A stretch of DNA of 64,000 bases from Lachnospiraceae bacterium (lineage in GTDB: Bacteria > Bacillota > Clostridia > Lachnospirales > Lachnospiraceae): NCBI GenBank assembly GCA_015057425.1, contig SVEL01000007.1:84337-148336 (forward strand), written 5' to 3'. Position numbers and translations under genes: made by a program. Positions 63,892 through 64,000 of this stretch are shown here, one piece after another; positions within the stretch are counted from its first letter, which is position 1, and every line of letters starts with the position of its first letter. The notes under the pieces were generated by a model that was not told where the DNA came from, searched no databases, and was given only the letters and a program-made list of their open reading frames with translations.

Positions 63892-64000
63892 AAAGTGGAC
63901 ACAAAAACATTTACTTGTTACAATAAATTAGACACCAAAAAGGAGGTATCAAACATGTCCACAAAACGCACCGGAACTCGATATGATGAAGAGTTCAAAA
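63892..64000 (+). mobile_element. Left end of an insertion sequence, probably IS3 family
   Basis: Sequence unlike the RHS gene begins near 63892 with AAGTGGACAC and leads into a transposase gene on the plus strand with its own AGGAGG. A second GACACC lies near 63931. The exact boundary and terminal repeat cannot be fixed without the right end, which is outside the window. Confidence 0.6.
63955..64000 (+). CDS. Transposase OrfA, N-terminal fragment
   Basis: ATG 63955 follows AGGAGG by 8 bases. The 15 visible codons (MSTKRTGTRYDEEFK) match the start of helix-turn-helix OrfA transposases of IS3 type, which usually begin with a basic Lys/Arg-Tyr-x-x-Glu-Phe-Lys segment. The gene runs off the window. 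Confidence 0.6.
   Translation, partial: MSTKRTGTRYDEEFK

Overview
The window is AT-rich DNA from an anaerobic, endospore-forming Gram-positive bacterium, most likely a Lachnospiraceae (Clostridia). This rests on low-GC gene content, strong AGGAGG-type ribosome binding sites, an alpha/beta small acid-soluble spore protein, a GerW (YtfJ) spore protein, a CotH-kinase protein, an Rnf ferredoxin:NAD+ oxidoreductase, and a core gene order typical of Firmicutes. The family assignment is inference. Nearly all genes lie on the minus strand; plus-strand exceptions are tRNA-Leu, apbE, an NCS2 permease, yprB-like, the SASP gene, rpmB and the IS fragment at the right edge.

Layout, left to right. 1-5.8 kb: FtsA-like ATPase, coaE, polA and a zf-HC2 membrane protein. 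5.9-10.4 kb: tRNA-Leu(CAA), a small membrane protein, queH, a Nudix hydrolase, an RlhA/U32 peptidase-like protein and zapA. 10.6-13.3 kb: a NusGII / Gx-transporter / ruvA / ruvB operon behind a promoter carrying a LexA (SOS) box. 13.3-16 kb: apbE, which flavinylates proteins, and a purine-type permease broken by a one-base frameshift. 16-21.2 kb: rnfCDGEAB. 21.4-28.3 kb: a YprB-like nuclease, SASP, an anchored CBM2-like protein, fucO and a large LamG/CotH surface protein. 28.4-33 kb: recG, fakA-like, asp23-like and divergent rpmB. 33-37.1 kb: metF, a stand-alone MetH-activation protein, a short MetH, and an overlooked 45-residue membrane peptide whose start codon lies in a hairpin. 37-41.5 kb: gerW, DUF2953, two uncharacterised genes and lysA. 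41.7-49 kb: DUF2442, a MalT-type LuxR regulator, gpsA, plsY, der and DUF512. 49-59.4 kb: one long housekeeping run (ylxM, ffh, rpsP, khpA, rimM, trmD, rplS, lepB, rbgA, lepB, lepB, rnhB, FliK-like, FlhB-like, yraN), with a 246-bp inverted-repeat element between khpA and rimM. 59.5-64 kb: an accessory zone with two decayed genes, two lipoproteins, and an RHS toxin cut at its 5' side by an IS.

How the parts fit: Rnf subunits G and D carry covalent FMN, and the nearby ApbE is the expected modifying enzyme. MetF supplies methyl-folate to the B12-dependent MetH, whose missing reactivation domain is supplied by its neighbour. The RHS-tip gene encodes a C-terminal domain with a caspase-like His/Cys pair and is followed on the same strand by two lipoproteins, a layout that suggests an effector with surface-located immunity proteins. 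That cluster is the best candidate here for an undescribed system; the function is inferred, not shown. Functions come from recognised motifs and context; no database search was possible.
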